This document shows positions 57,140 to 64,000 of a stretch of DNA of 64,000 nt, in pieces. Positions within the stretch are counted from its first letter, which is position 1. Each line of letters begins with the position of its first letter. This DNA is from PALSA-505 sp963699015 (lineage in GTDB: Bacteria; Actinomycetota; Actinomycetes; Streptosporangiales; Streptosporangiaceae): NCBI GenBank assembly GCA_963699015.1, contig CAVOSX010000001.1, positions 1,302,001 through 1,366,000 on the forward strand. Reading direction: 5' to 3'. The translations under genes and the position numbers were made by a program. The notes beneath the pieces were generated by a model. It saw only the letters and a program-made list of their open reading frames with translations, had not been told where the DNA came from and made no database searches.

Positions 57140-57541
57140 TCAGGGCCAGGACCGGCCGGACAGGACCAGGCGGTATCCGTCGGGATCGACGATCGTGACT
57201 CCCCGCTGGTCCCAGTATGGGTTGCGGGCGGCGACCCGGGTGCCGCCCGCTTCGACCAGGCGGCGGACGGCATCGTCGTTGACCTGGCCATCGACGTAGA
57301 GAACCAGCAGGTCTTCCTCGGTCGGCCGGACCTGGATCGTGTCATCCGGGTCGCCGACCAGTTCGAGATGCCAGGCGGCCCCGGGCCACCCGACCATGAG
57401 CAGCGCGTGTCCGCCCTCGGCCGTGTCATCGGCCCGGAACAGCACATCGAGTCCGAGGCCGTCGACCCAGAACCGTTCGGATGCCCGCAGGTCGTGACTC
57501 GGGCGAGCGATACGCAGGTGACTAGCCGGCCGTGGCTTCAT
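57140..57541 (-). CDS. Glyoxalase/VOC superfamily protein
   Basis: This protein of 133 residues has a vicinal oxygen chelate fold with two beta-alpha-beta-beta-beta units. The first is LRIARPSHDLRASERFWVDGLGL with AWHLELVG, and the second is VRRLVEAGGTRVAARNPYWD with VTIVDPDGYRLVLSG. Candidate metal ligands are the His of SHLRIA and the Glu of HLELVG. The substrate is unknown. I chose the ATG at 57541 (MKPRPASHLRIA), where the domain begins. Confidence 0.85.
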   Translation of the reverse strand: MKPRPASHLRIARPSHDLRASERFWVDGLGLDVLFRADDTAEGGHALLMVGWPGAAWHLELVGDPDDTIQVRPTEEDLLVLYVDGQVNDDAVRRLVEAGGTRVAARNPYWDQRGVTIVDPDGYRLVLSGRSWP

Positions 57542-57633
57542 GACTCCATCATTGCCCGTGATCCGTAGCATCCGGCGCCCTGGCATGATCGTGGCGACGG
57601 CGCGGTGCCGGCAGATGCGGAGGCGGAAGAGCG

Positions 57634-58428
57634 ATGCGGGTCCTGACCTGGAATCTGTGGTGGCGCTACGGGCCGTGGGAGCGTCGCCGCAAGGCGATCG
57701 CGGCGGCGCTGGCCGAGGCCGGTCCCGACGTATGCGGGCTGCAGGAAGTGTGGCAGGCCGACGATCAGAACCTGGCCGGAGCCCTCGCTGCCGACCTCGG
57801 CCTGCACTGGTGCTGGGCGACGGCAGGTCGCCACCTCGGCAGCGACGGCCACGAAGTCCTCATCGGCAACGCCATCCTCAGCCGGTGGCCGATCACTACG
57901 CAGGCCGAACTGCACCTGCCGACCGGGGATCTCACAGGAGGCCGGGTCGCGCTGCATGCCCGTATCGCCGCGCCCGGCGGTGCGCTGCCGATGTTCACAA
58001 CCCACCTGAGCTATCAGCCAGGCGCCTCCGGGATCCGCACCGAGCAGGTTCGCCGGCTCGCCGAGTTCATGGCCGCCCACGGCACGGACTGCGAATACCC
58101 GCCGGTGGTCACCGGCGACCTCAACGCCGAGCCCGACTCTGACGAGTTGCGGCTACTCGGCGGCCTGCTCACCGCGCCGGCCGCGCCCGGGCTCGTGCTC
58201 GTCGATGCCTGGCGGTATGCCGACCCGGCCGCCCCCGGGTTCACCTGGGATCGCCGCAACGGCTACCAGGCGAACAGCCTGCTTCCCAATTCACGCATCG
58301 ACTACATCCTGGTCGGCCTGCCCCGGCAGGGCCGCGGCCGGGTGGAATCGACCCGGCTGGCCGGCAACGCTCCCGTTGACGGCGTCTGGCCGTCGGATCA
58401 TTTCGCCGTGGTCACCGACCTGAAGTAA
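57634..58428 (+). CDS. Endonuclease/exonuclease/phosphatase family protein
   Basis: This metal-dependent phosphodiesterase-type enzyme of 264 residues shows RVLTWNLWWRYG, CGLQEVWQADDQN (metal Glu), VVTGDLNAEPDSDELR (catalytic Asp/Asn), SRIDYILVG and VWPSDHFAVVTDLK (final Asp-His). This is the complete EEP motif series. No signal peptide is present, so it acts inside the cell. The substrate could be a nucleic acid, a sphingolipid or an inositol phosphate, and cannot be decided. Confidence 0.9.
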   Translation: MRVLTWNLWWRYGPWERRRKAIAAALAEAGPDVCGLQEVWQADDQNLAGALAADLGLHWCWATAGRHLGSDGHEVLIGNAILSRWPITTQAELHLPTGDLTGGRVALHARIAAPGGALPMFTTHLSYQPGASGIRTEQVRRLAEFMAAHGTDCEYPPVVTGDLNAEPDSDELRLLGGLLTAPAAPGLVLVDAWRYADPAAPGFTWDRRNGYQANSLLPNSRIDYILVGLPRQGRGRVESTRLAGNAPVDGVWPSDHFAVVTDLK

Positions 58429-58458
58429 TCCGATTCCGGGTCTGGCAGGGTTGGGGGC

Positions 58459-58884
58459 ATGGCGACTGGTTCAGCACACCGTGAAGTGACCGTCGAGCGC
58501 ATCGCGAACGGCCGGTTCTGTGTCATCAACGACAGGGGCGGCCGGATCACCATCGGCACCGGAAGCGGGGCCGACTTCACCCCGACCGAGCTGCTGCTGG
58601 TCGCGCTCGGCGGGTGCACGGCGATCGACGTTGACACCCTGACGTCGCGCCGGGCGGAGCCCGAAGCGTTCCGGATCGTCGTGGGGGCGAGCAAAGTGCG
58701 CGACGCCGACGGCAATCACCTCACCGACATCGAGGTGACGTACCGGGTGGCGTTTCCCCCCGGCGGGCCGGGGGATGAGGCCCGGGCCATTCTGCCTGAC
58801 GTCGTGAAGAAGTCGCACGACCGGCTGTGCACGGTCGGCCGCACCGTCGAACTCGGCACGCCCGTCGGCACCCGGATCGAGTAA
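58459..58884 (+). CDS. OsmC-family peroxide-handling protein
   Basis: The 141-residue protein has the two redox cysteines of the OsmC/Ohr fold, one in VALGGCTAIDVDTL and one in HDRLCTVGRTVELGTPV. OsmC members reduce organic hydroperoxides with thiols. This one looks like the general OsmC group rather than Ohr. It starts 30 bases after the preceding gene and may be part of the same transcript. Confidence 0.9.
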   Translation: MATGSAHREVTVERIANGRFCVINDRGGRITIGTGSGADFTPTELLLVALGGCTAIDVDTLTSRRAEPEAFRIVVGASKVRDADGNHLTDIEVTYRVAFPPGGPGDEARAILPDVVKKSHDRLCTVGRTVELGTPVGTRIE

Positions 58885-58946
58885 CGGGCGGACGGGCGGC
58901 GGCGAGTAAGCCGGCCGCAGGCCCTGACGGGTGCTAGCTTGCCCTG

Positions 58947-59679
58947 GTGCGTATCGGCGTCTACGTCGACGGCTTCAACCTGTACTACGGCGCGCGCGGA
59001 ATATGCGGCCGCGGCACTCCGGGATGGCGCTGGCTGGATCTGCGCGCCCTGGCCACCGACCTGGTCGGCAGGCACGCCCGCTGGTCAGGCGCCCGCGTGC
59101 ACCGGATCGTCTACTGCACCGCGCGCATCGACGGCGCCTCCAACCCCTCCGGCCAGGCCGACCAGGACGTCTACCTCAAGGCCCTGCTGGCGGCGGACAG
59201 CGTCGACCACATCGAGTACGGCACCTACGTAGCCCGGGTGAAGACAGCACCGCTGGCGGTCAAGGGCCCTCAGGGCCGGCCAGAGCTGATCGTTCCCGGC
59301 TGGCCGGTGATAGTCCAGGATGGCCGTGGCGGCCCGGTGGACGCGGCCGTGTTCATGGTGTCCTATGCCAGCCGCGAGGAGAAGGGCTCCGATGTCAACC
59401 TGGCCGCGCACCTCCTGCTGGACGTGCTGCGCGATGCCGTTCGACGGGGTCCTGGTCATCTCCAACGACAGTGACCTGCGGTTCCCCGTCGAACAGGCGC
59501 GGCTGCACGTGCCGGTGGGCGTGGTCAACCCTTCGCATAACTACCTCGCCGGTGACCTCCGCGGCCAGCCGACGGTCGGCGTCGGCGGCCACTGGTGGAC
59601 GAGGCTGGTCGCGGCCGACTTGACGAACCACCAGCTTCCCGACCCGGTGGGCTCGTACCGTCGCCCGGCCGGCTGGTAA
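58947..59679 (+). CDS. NYN-domain (PIN-like) RNase, one-base frameshift
   Basis: NYN proteins are PIN-fold metal-dependent RNases. The N-terminal part has GVYVDGFNLYYGARG (first Asp) and KGSDVNLAAHLLLDVL (second Asp). The third catalytic segment LVISNDSDLRFPVEQ lies in the next frame. An extra base near 59440 breaks the gene, and removing it gives a 243-residue protein with all the acidic residues. The GTG at 58947 begins VRIGVYVDGF. The RNA target is unknown. Confidence 0.88.
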
Positions 59680-59719
59680 TTCCCGGACTTGCCGGGAAGC
59701 TCCGCGGCGGCCGGCGGGC

Positions 59720-59766
59720 TATGATGGGTCGCATATACCACCCGGCTCCTTGTGGGCCGGGTTTTT
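59720..59766 (+). terminator. TATGAT -10 box followed at once by an intrinsic terminator hairpin
   Basis: Between the NYN gene and the fusion gene, TATGAT (59720-59725) is a perfect-looking -10 element, though I see no good -35 at 17 bases. From 59740 a hairpin CCCGGC / GCCGGG (59741-59746 with 59756-59761, loop of 9 bases) is followed by TTTTT at 62-66. It can end the NYN transcript. If the -10 is used, it would also sit in the leader of the gene at 59796. Confidence 0.7.
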
Positions 59767-59795
59767 CGTGCCGCGACCGGTGAGAAGGTGCGGGC

Positions 59796-60992
59796 ATGGG
59801 GTACGCGCTGCGAATGTCAGACGAGATGCACGACTGGCTCACCGATCTGGGCCGGGATGACCCGGCGGCCGCCACGCTCGTGGCCGAGGCACTGACCGCG
59901 CTGCTCAGCGAGGGCGAGCGCCTGGGGCCCCCGCTGGTCGTCCCGCTGGCAGATTCCTTCCCGCCCCCGGATCTCGCCGATGCTCTGGACCGGTCCTACC
60001 AACGCGGCCTGGAGTACCTGATGCTCTCGCGCCGCCAGGAGGCGGATGCGACGATGCAGATCCGCCTTATCCGGGAGCAGATCACCGACCTGGAGTCGCG
60101 GGCTGCGCCCGATGAGCAGGTCAGCGATCGCCGGCAGCAGCTCGCCGAGGCGACCGAGACCGAACGCCGGCGCACCGAGGCGAGCCAGCGCCTGCAAAGA
60201 CGGCAGGAGGCATTCAGGATCAGGAAGGAAGTCCTGAAGGCCAGGTATACCGCAGCGCGGGCCGAGGCCGCGGTTCAGGAGATCCTCGCCGAAGCCGACC
60301 CCGACCCCGATGACTCCAGCGCCGATGACCGCGGCGCCCGTGACGCCGACGCCGGTGACCGCCGTCTCCTGGACGAGGAGCGTGACGTGGCGGCCAGCTT
60401 CCGGGCAATCGAGCAAGAGATGGAGCAGGAACTGCGCACCAACCCCTGGGCGGAGCCCGGCGACCTCGGGCCGGCCCCGGGACTGACCGAGCTGCGACCC
60501 GGCGCGCCCGGGGCCAGCGAGATCAGCATCCTGTTCGCCGTCGAGCCGCCTGGCACCGTGCAGCTGCTGTCCGCGCTGGAGGGCGGTGACGCGCTGCGAG
60601 ACCACCACGACGAAGCGGTCCTGCTGTCGTCCGAACTGCTGCGGCACACCCGGGCCGGTCAGGCTCCGGAGGCGGCTGCACGGGCGTACGACGACGCGTC
60701 CGCGTTCCTCGGTGAGTTCTTTCCCAGCGATGCCGGCCAGATCGAGGCCGGCGCGGCTGCCCTGATCGCCGGTAACCGCGCCCGTACGCTGGCCGAGCTG
60801 CGGACTCGTCTCGGACTCACCCGGGCACAGGTCGCAGCGCGGATGAACGTAGCGCAGGACAGCGTCTCAGCCATCGAGCAGGCCGAGCTGGGCGCCAGCG
60901 AAGTCCGCACCCTGGCCGGCTACATCGAGGCCCTCGGCGGACGGGTGGAGATCATCGCGGACGTGGGCGGCGACCGTGTCGTACTCGGCTAG
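59796..60992 (+). CDS. HigB-like toxin domain split by a coiled coil and fused to a HigA-like HTH domain
   Basis: This protein of 398 residues is the most unusual gene in the window. Residues 1-60 (DEMHDWLTDLGRDDPAAATL ... ERLGPPLVVPL) resemble the first half of HigB/RelE-type (Gp49-like) toxins. Residues about 228-285 (TELRPGAPGASEISILFAVE, then LLSALEGGD) resemble the second half. Between them lies a charged, probably coiled-coil region (about 65-215) that is absent from normal toxins. Residues about 327-398 are an XRE-type HTH like HigA antitoxins (LAELRTRLGLTRAQVAARMN, SVSAIEQAELGASEVRTL, YIEALGGRVEI). The Lys after GD of active HigB is Ala here, so activity is uncertain. The ATG has GAGAAGG upstream. 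Confidence 0.7.
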   Translation: MGYALRMSDEMHDWLTDLGRDDPAAATLVAEALTALLSEGERLGPPLVVPLADSFPPPDLADALDRSYQRGLEYLMLSRRQEADATMQIRLIREQITDLESRAAPDEQVSDRRQQLAEATETERRRTEASQRLQRRQEAFRIRKEVLKARYTAARAEAAVQEILAEADPDPDDSSADDRGARDADAGDRRLLDEERDVAASFRAIEQEMEQELRTNPWAEPGDLGPAPGLTELRPGAPGASEISILFAVEPPGTVQLLSALEGGDALRDHHDEAVLLSSELLRHTRAGQAPEAAARAYDDASAFLGEFFPSDAGQIEAGAAALIAGNRARTLAELRTRLGLTRAQVAARMNVAQDSVSAIEQAELGASEVRTLAGYIEALGGRVEIIADVGGDRVVLG

Positions 60993-61021
60993 GTGATTCG
61001 TGGTGCTCGGCTAGGTGATTC
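60981..61021. repeat. 22-base tandem duplication across the two convergent gene ends
   Basis: GTACTCGGCTAGGTGATTC (60981-60999) is followed by GTGCTCGGCTAGGTGATTC (61003-61021), one mismatch in 19 bases, spaced by 22. The first copy carries the TAG stop of the fusion gene, and the last bases of the second copy begin the stop codon of the minus-strand nuclease. It is probably a replication-slippage product. Confidence 0.85.
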
Positions 61022-62885
61022 AGGTCGGGTGCTGGCTGGGCAGTGTGATGTAGCGTCGCCCGGCGGGGGTGTGCCAGGCCATGATGCCGGGCCCGGGTTG
61101 CTCGAGCCGCCATCCTTCGGCCTGTTTGCACCGGTGGTGGCGGCGGCAGAGCGGGGCGAGGTTGCACTCGCAGGTCAGGCCGTCCTTGTCGTGCGGGATG
61201 GTGTGGTCCAGGTCGCAGCGGACGGCGGGCCGGCCGCAGCCAGGCCAGCTGCAGCTGGCGGTGCGACCGCGGACGAGCCGCTGCAGAGCGGGGCTGGGCC
61301 GGTAGCCGGCCTCGGCGGTGCGGTGGTCGCAGCGCCCGGCGGCGAGCGGCTCGGCGGTCACGGCCACCGTCCACCCGCTGCCGTCGGCGGCCGCGGCGCG
61401 GGCGGTGCCGTGGCCGAGGGCGTGGCCGGCCGGCCCGGTTACGGTGATATGCCAGCGAGTGGCGCGGTGCCCGGCGGCGGCGCAGGCCAGCGCCCGGGCT
61501 GTGCCCGGATCGAGCGGGCCGTAGCCGGCCGCGGCCCCGGGCGCTTGCGAGAGGCCGAGCAGCGTGGCCAGCGGGAGGGTCAGGTTGACCGACCCGGCCA
61601 GCGGCGACAGTTCTGCGCCGGCGCTGCCGGCGACCGGGTGGTGCGGCGCGGCCGGCACCGGCGCGCCATCCGCGGCTGGCCGGGTCTGATTCGGGGCCGT
61701 TCGGGCCTGATCCGCAGCGGTCCCGGAGCAGCGGCCAAGATCCCCGTCCGCGGCGGGGGCGTCATCGGGTCCGGGGATGGCGACGGGCGCATCGGCGGGC
61801 AGCAGGCAGGGTGGCGGCGCGCCGGTGTCCTGGCCCAGCAGCAGAGCCAGGTAAGCCCAGGCGCGCAGCAGATCCATCCCGCCGCCGGCGCCCTGCTTCT
61901 GCCACAGCCGGGCGATCCGGGTCAGCCGTGCATCGGCGGCCAGCACAGCCGCGGCGGGCAGGTGGTACCCGGCCAGGCTGGCCGTGCCCGCCGGGTCCGG
62001 CCAGCAGTCCACCCGCGCGTGCTGCAGATCCTCCTCCCGCTGCCGTGTCGCTGCGTCCGGGTCGGCGGCGAGCACGGCCCGCGCGATCGCCCGGCGCAGC
62101 TGACCGGTGGTCAAGTCGGGTGCGTCCGGCAGCACCGCCGCCTGCACGGCAGCAGCGTGCGCTGCGGTGAGTGCGGCCACCGCCGCGGCGATGATCTTCG
62201 CCTTGGCCAGGTCGATCCGCCCGGCGGCCAGCGCCGACCCGGTAGCAGCCAGCGGGCCGGCCAGATCCAGGGCCAGGCCAACCTCGTCCTGGGCGGCCCG
62301 GCTGGTCAGCGTCAGCGCCGCGGCCACCTCATCGGGGATGAACTCGCTCAGCCGCCGCGGCATCCGCCCTGGGGCGGCGGGCGGGCTGCCATCGGCCGGG
62401 CGGCGGCGGGCCAGCTCGGCCACCGCAGCCAGCTCACCGGCCGCCGCCCATGAGGCCACCCGCCGCCAGGCCCGCAGCACCCCGACCAGCTCATCGTCGC
62501 CGACCTCGCTGAGGCGGTCGTGCGCGTCGGCGGCGAATCCGGCCAGCGGCAGGCCCGCGGCCAGCATGTCCAGCACCCCTCCGTCGGTGAATCCGGCCCC
62601 GTTTCCCGATCCGTCCCGCTGCCCGAATCCGGCCGGCCACGCCTGCGGCCCGGCCTGGGTCCGGAAGCTCAGCGGCCACGCCGGGACGGGCGGGCCGCAG
62701 ACCTCGGCGGCCAGTGCGTCCAGCTCCGTGCCATCCAGGCCCGCCAGCTCGGCCGGGCGGTCGAAGTCCGGGTCCGGCCAGCCGTCCACCTCGTCATCGG
62801 CCGGCGGGACGTCCTCGGCGGTCAGCGAGGCCAGCACGGCCTCCAGGATCTCTTCCTGCGACTCCTGCCGCGGCGCTGCCGACAC
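61020..62885 (-). CDS. HNH endonuclease with DUF222 domain (13E12-repeat type)
   Basis: The protein of 621 residues has a DUF222 region (about 130-330, including ELVGVLRAWRRVASWAAAGE) and a Pro/Ala-rich linker. A C-terminal HNH domain follows, with CSWPGCGRPAVRCDLDHTIP then CECNLAPLCRRHHRCKQ, so both zinc-cysteine pairs and the catalytic His are present. Such genes occur in many copies in actinobacterial genomes. Their role is unknown, and a mobile or defence link has been suggested. I chose the GTG at 62885 because GGGGGAGG lies upstream and the longer frame (to 63011) is not conserved. Confidence 0.88.
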   Translation of the reverse strand: MSAAPRQESQEEILEAVLASLTAEDVPPADDEVDGWPDPDFDRPAELAGLDGTELDALAAEVCGPPVPAWPLSFRTQAGPQAWPAGFGQRDGSGNGAGFTDGGVLDMLAAGLPLAGFAADAHDRLSEVGDDELVGVLRAWRRVASWAAAGELAAVAELARRRPADGSPPAAPGRMPRRLSEFIPDEVAAALTLTSRAAQDEVGLALDLAGPLAATGSALAAGRIDLAKAKIIAAAVAALTAAHAAAVQAAVLPDAPDLTTGQLRRAIARAVLAADPDAATRQREEDLQHARVDCWPDPAGTASLAGYHLPAAAVLAADARLTRIARLWQKQGAGGGMDLLRAWAYLALLLGQDTGAPPPCLLPADAPVAIPGPDDAPAADGDLGRCSGTAADQARTAPNQTRPAADGAPVPAAPHHPVAGSAGAELSPLAGSVNLTLPLATLLGLSQAPGAAAGYGPLDPGTARALACAAAGHRATRWHITVTGPAGHALGHGTARAAAADGSGWTVAVTAEPLAAGRCDHRTAEAGYRPSPALQRLVRGRTASCSWPGCGRPAVRCDLDHTIPHDKDGLTCECNLAPLCRRHHRCKQAEGWRLEQPGPGIMAWHTPAGRRYITLPSQHPT

Positions 62886-63224
62886 CTGCCCACCTCCCCC
62901 TGGCGCGGGAAATCCGAGAAACTGGATGTTCTTCGAATACACTATCGGATACTTCTGATGATCTGCGGCACGACGACACACGACACGCCGGCAAATTGCG
63001 CCGCGTCTCACACGGCGGCGGTGGCAGAGTCAGGGTCTACGCCGGTGGTGCCTCAGCGACCTTGCGGGCGAATCCGGGCCTAGAACCACCGGGCATCTCC
63101 CTCGCTCGCCTTGCGAACGAATCCCGTCATGCTCACCTCGCCAGGGTCATGCCTTAGCGTCTGATTAATCGCGGCTGGGGACCGGCTGGTGTGTCGGTCG
63201 GGCGAGATGGCGGGCGCAGGCCCC
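62886..63224. other. Intergenic region (339 bases) between nuclease and transposase genes
   Basis: I see no gene here. A short segment near 62925-62960 is AT-rich for this genome and may carry the nuclease promoter. Two loosely similar stretches (CTTGCGGGCGAATCC near 63060 and CTTGCGAACGAATCC near 63111) are only partial repeats. The left end of the insertion element should lie near 63170-63180, but its terminal inverted repeat cannot be confirmed because the right end is outside the window. Confidence 0.5.
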
Positions 63225-64000
63225 ATGATCCCGATGTGTGACGATCAAGAAAACGATGGGGCCCGCGCGTGCTCACAGTACGCGCCCGCCCCGAGGGACC
63301 ACAGGCGCTATCCCAGTGACCTGACCGATGCGCAGTGGCAGGTCATCGCCCCGCACCTGCCCGCTGATCAGCCCGGGCGGCGGGGCCGGCCGCGGATCTG
63401 GCCGCGGCGCCGGATCATCGAGGCGATCTTGTACCTGGACCGCACCGGGTGCGCCTGGCGGTACCTGCCCAGCGACTTCCCGCCCTGGCAGACCGTCTAC
63501 GGCTACTTCGCCGCCTGGCGCGACGACGGCACCTTAGCCCGCCTGCACGCCACGCTGCGCGCCCAGGTCCGCACGGCCGCCGGGCGCCATGCTGAGCCCA
63601 CCGCCGCGGTCATCGACTCCCAGTCCGTCCGCGCCGCCGACACCGTGCCAAGAGCGAGCCGGGGCTGGGACAACGCCAAGAAAGTCAACGGCCGCAAACG
63701 GCACATCGCCGTGGACACCACCGGCCTGCTGCTGGCCGTGGTGATCACCACCGCCAGCGTCCAGGACCGCGACGGCGCCCGGCCGCTGCTGTGGAACCTC
63801 CGCCGTGCATGCGCGAAGGTCCTGCTGGTCTGGGCCGACGCCGGATATGCCGCCGGGAAACTGGCCACCTGGGCCACCGCCTTGGCGATGACCACCCAGA
63901 TCGTGGCCAAGCGCGACCGGCACACCTTCGAAGTGCTGCCCCGCAGGTGGGTCGTGGAGCGGACGTTCGCCTGGATCAGCAAGCACCGCCGCACCGTCCG
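63225..64000 (+). mobile_element. IS5-family transposase gene, right part outside the window
   Basis: The open frame starts at ATG 63225 or 63234 and runs off the right edge, about 258 residues. The N-terminal IS5-like DUF4096 region reads YPSDLTDAQWQVIAPHLP, then LYLDRTGCAWRYLPSDFPPW. The DDE core has AVIDSQSVRAADTV (first Asp), LLVWADAGYAAGKL (second Asp) and RRWVVERTFAWISKHRR (Glu region). The frame is intact as far as it is seen, so the element may be active. It is one unbroken frame, not the two-frame type seen in some IS5 groups. Confidence 0.93.

Noticed and set aside
63040..63135. Possible tRNA-like segment with CGAATCC twice
   Set aside because: No cloverleaf stems or anticodon arm can be formed around either copy.

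Overview
The window is very GC-rich actinomycete chromosomal DNA. The gene order (trp/his block, dnaE, rluD-lspA-dksA, ileS, divIVA-yggT-sepF-yggS-pgeF-ftsZ, then the dcw cluster up to mraZ) matches the core region known from Streptomyces and its relatives. murE carries the diaminopimelate-type DNPR motif. The order Streptosporangiales, or a neighbouring lineage, is plausible, but I cannot name a genus.

Layout. (1) 1-9752: tryptophan and histidine genes on the minus strand (trpC, a response regulator, a Trp-associated membrane protein, hisI, hisF, priA, hisH, hisB, hisC, hisD). A TIGR03085 gene and a polyphosphate glucokinase lie on the plus strand between hisI and hisF. (2) 9903-15299: a DUF885 peptidase-like gene, a DUF2567 membrane protein, an ABC transporter pair and a cation/calcium exchanger-like protein. 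(3) 15354-24878: dnaE, rluD, lspA, a DksA/TraR-like gene and ileS behind a translational T-box. (4) 24855-47398: a long minus-strand division and cell-wall array that starts at mraZ and ends with a repeat-rich acidic membrane protein. (5) 47815-52514: a MoxR / DUF58 / transglutaminase operon. (6) 52565-59679: DUF3040, dinB, a methyltransferase, an unusual hisS, and small enzymes (VOC, EEP, OsmC, NYN). (7) 59796-64000: an accessory end with a HigB-HigA-like fusion protein split by a coiled coil, an HNH/DUF222 nuclease and the start of an IS5-like element.

Quality caveat. At least 16 single-base frameshifts break genes that cannot all be dead (ftsZ, murG, ileS, hisF, lspA, ftsQ and others). Most lie in G/C runs. 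I read them as base-calling or assembly errors and give the affected genes as one CDS each, with the position of the break.

How the genes work together. PriA probably serves both the histidine and tryptophan pathways. The murE-F-mraY-D-ftsW-G-C series makes and flips lipid II, FtsI/FtsL/FtsQ/FtsZ/SepF form the divisome, and DivIVA directs polar growth. MraZ sits behind its own 10-bp repeat operator. The most novel-looking gene is the toxin/antitoxin-like fusion at 59796-60992.
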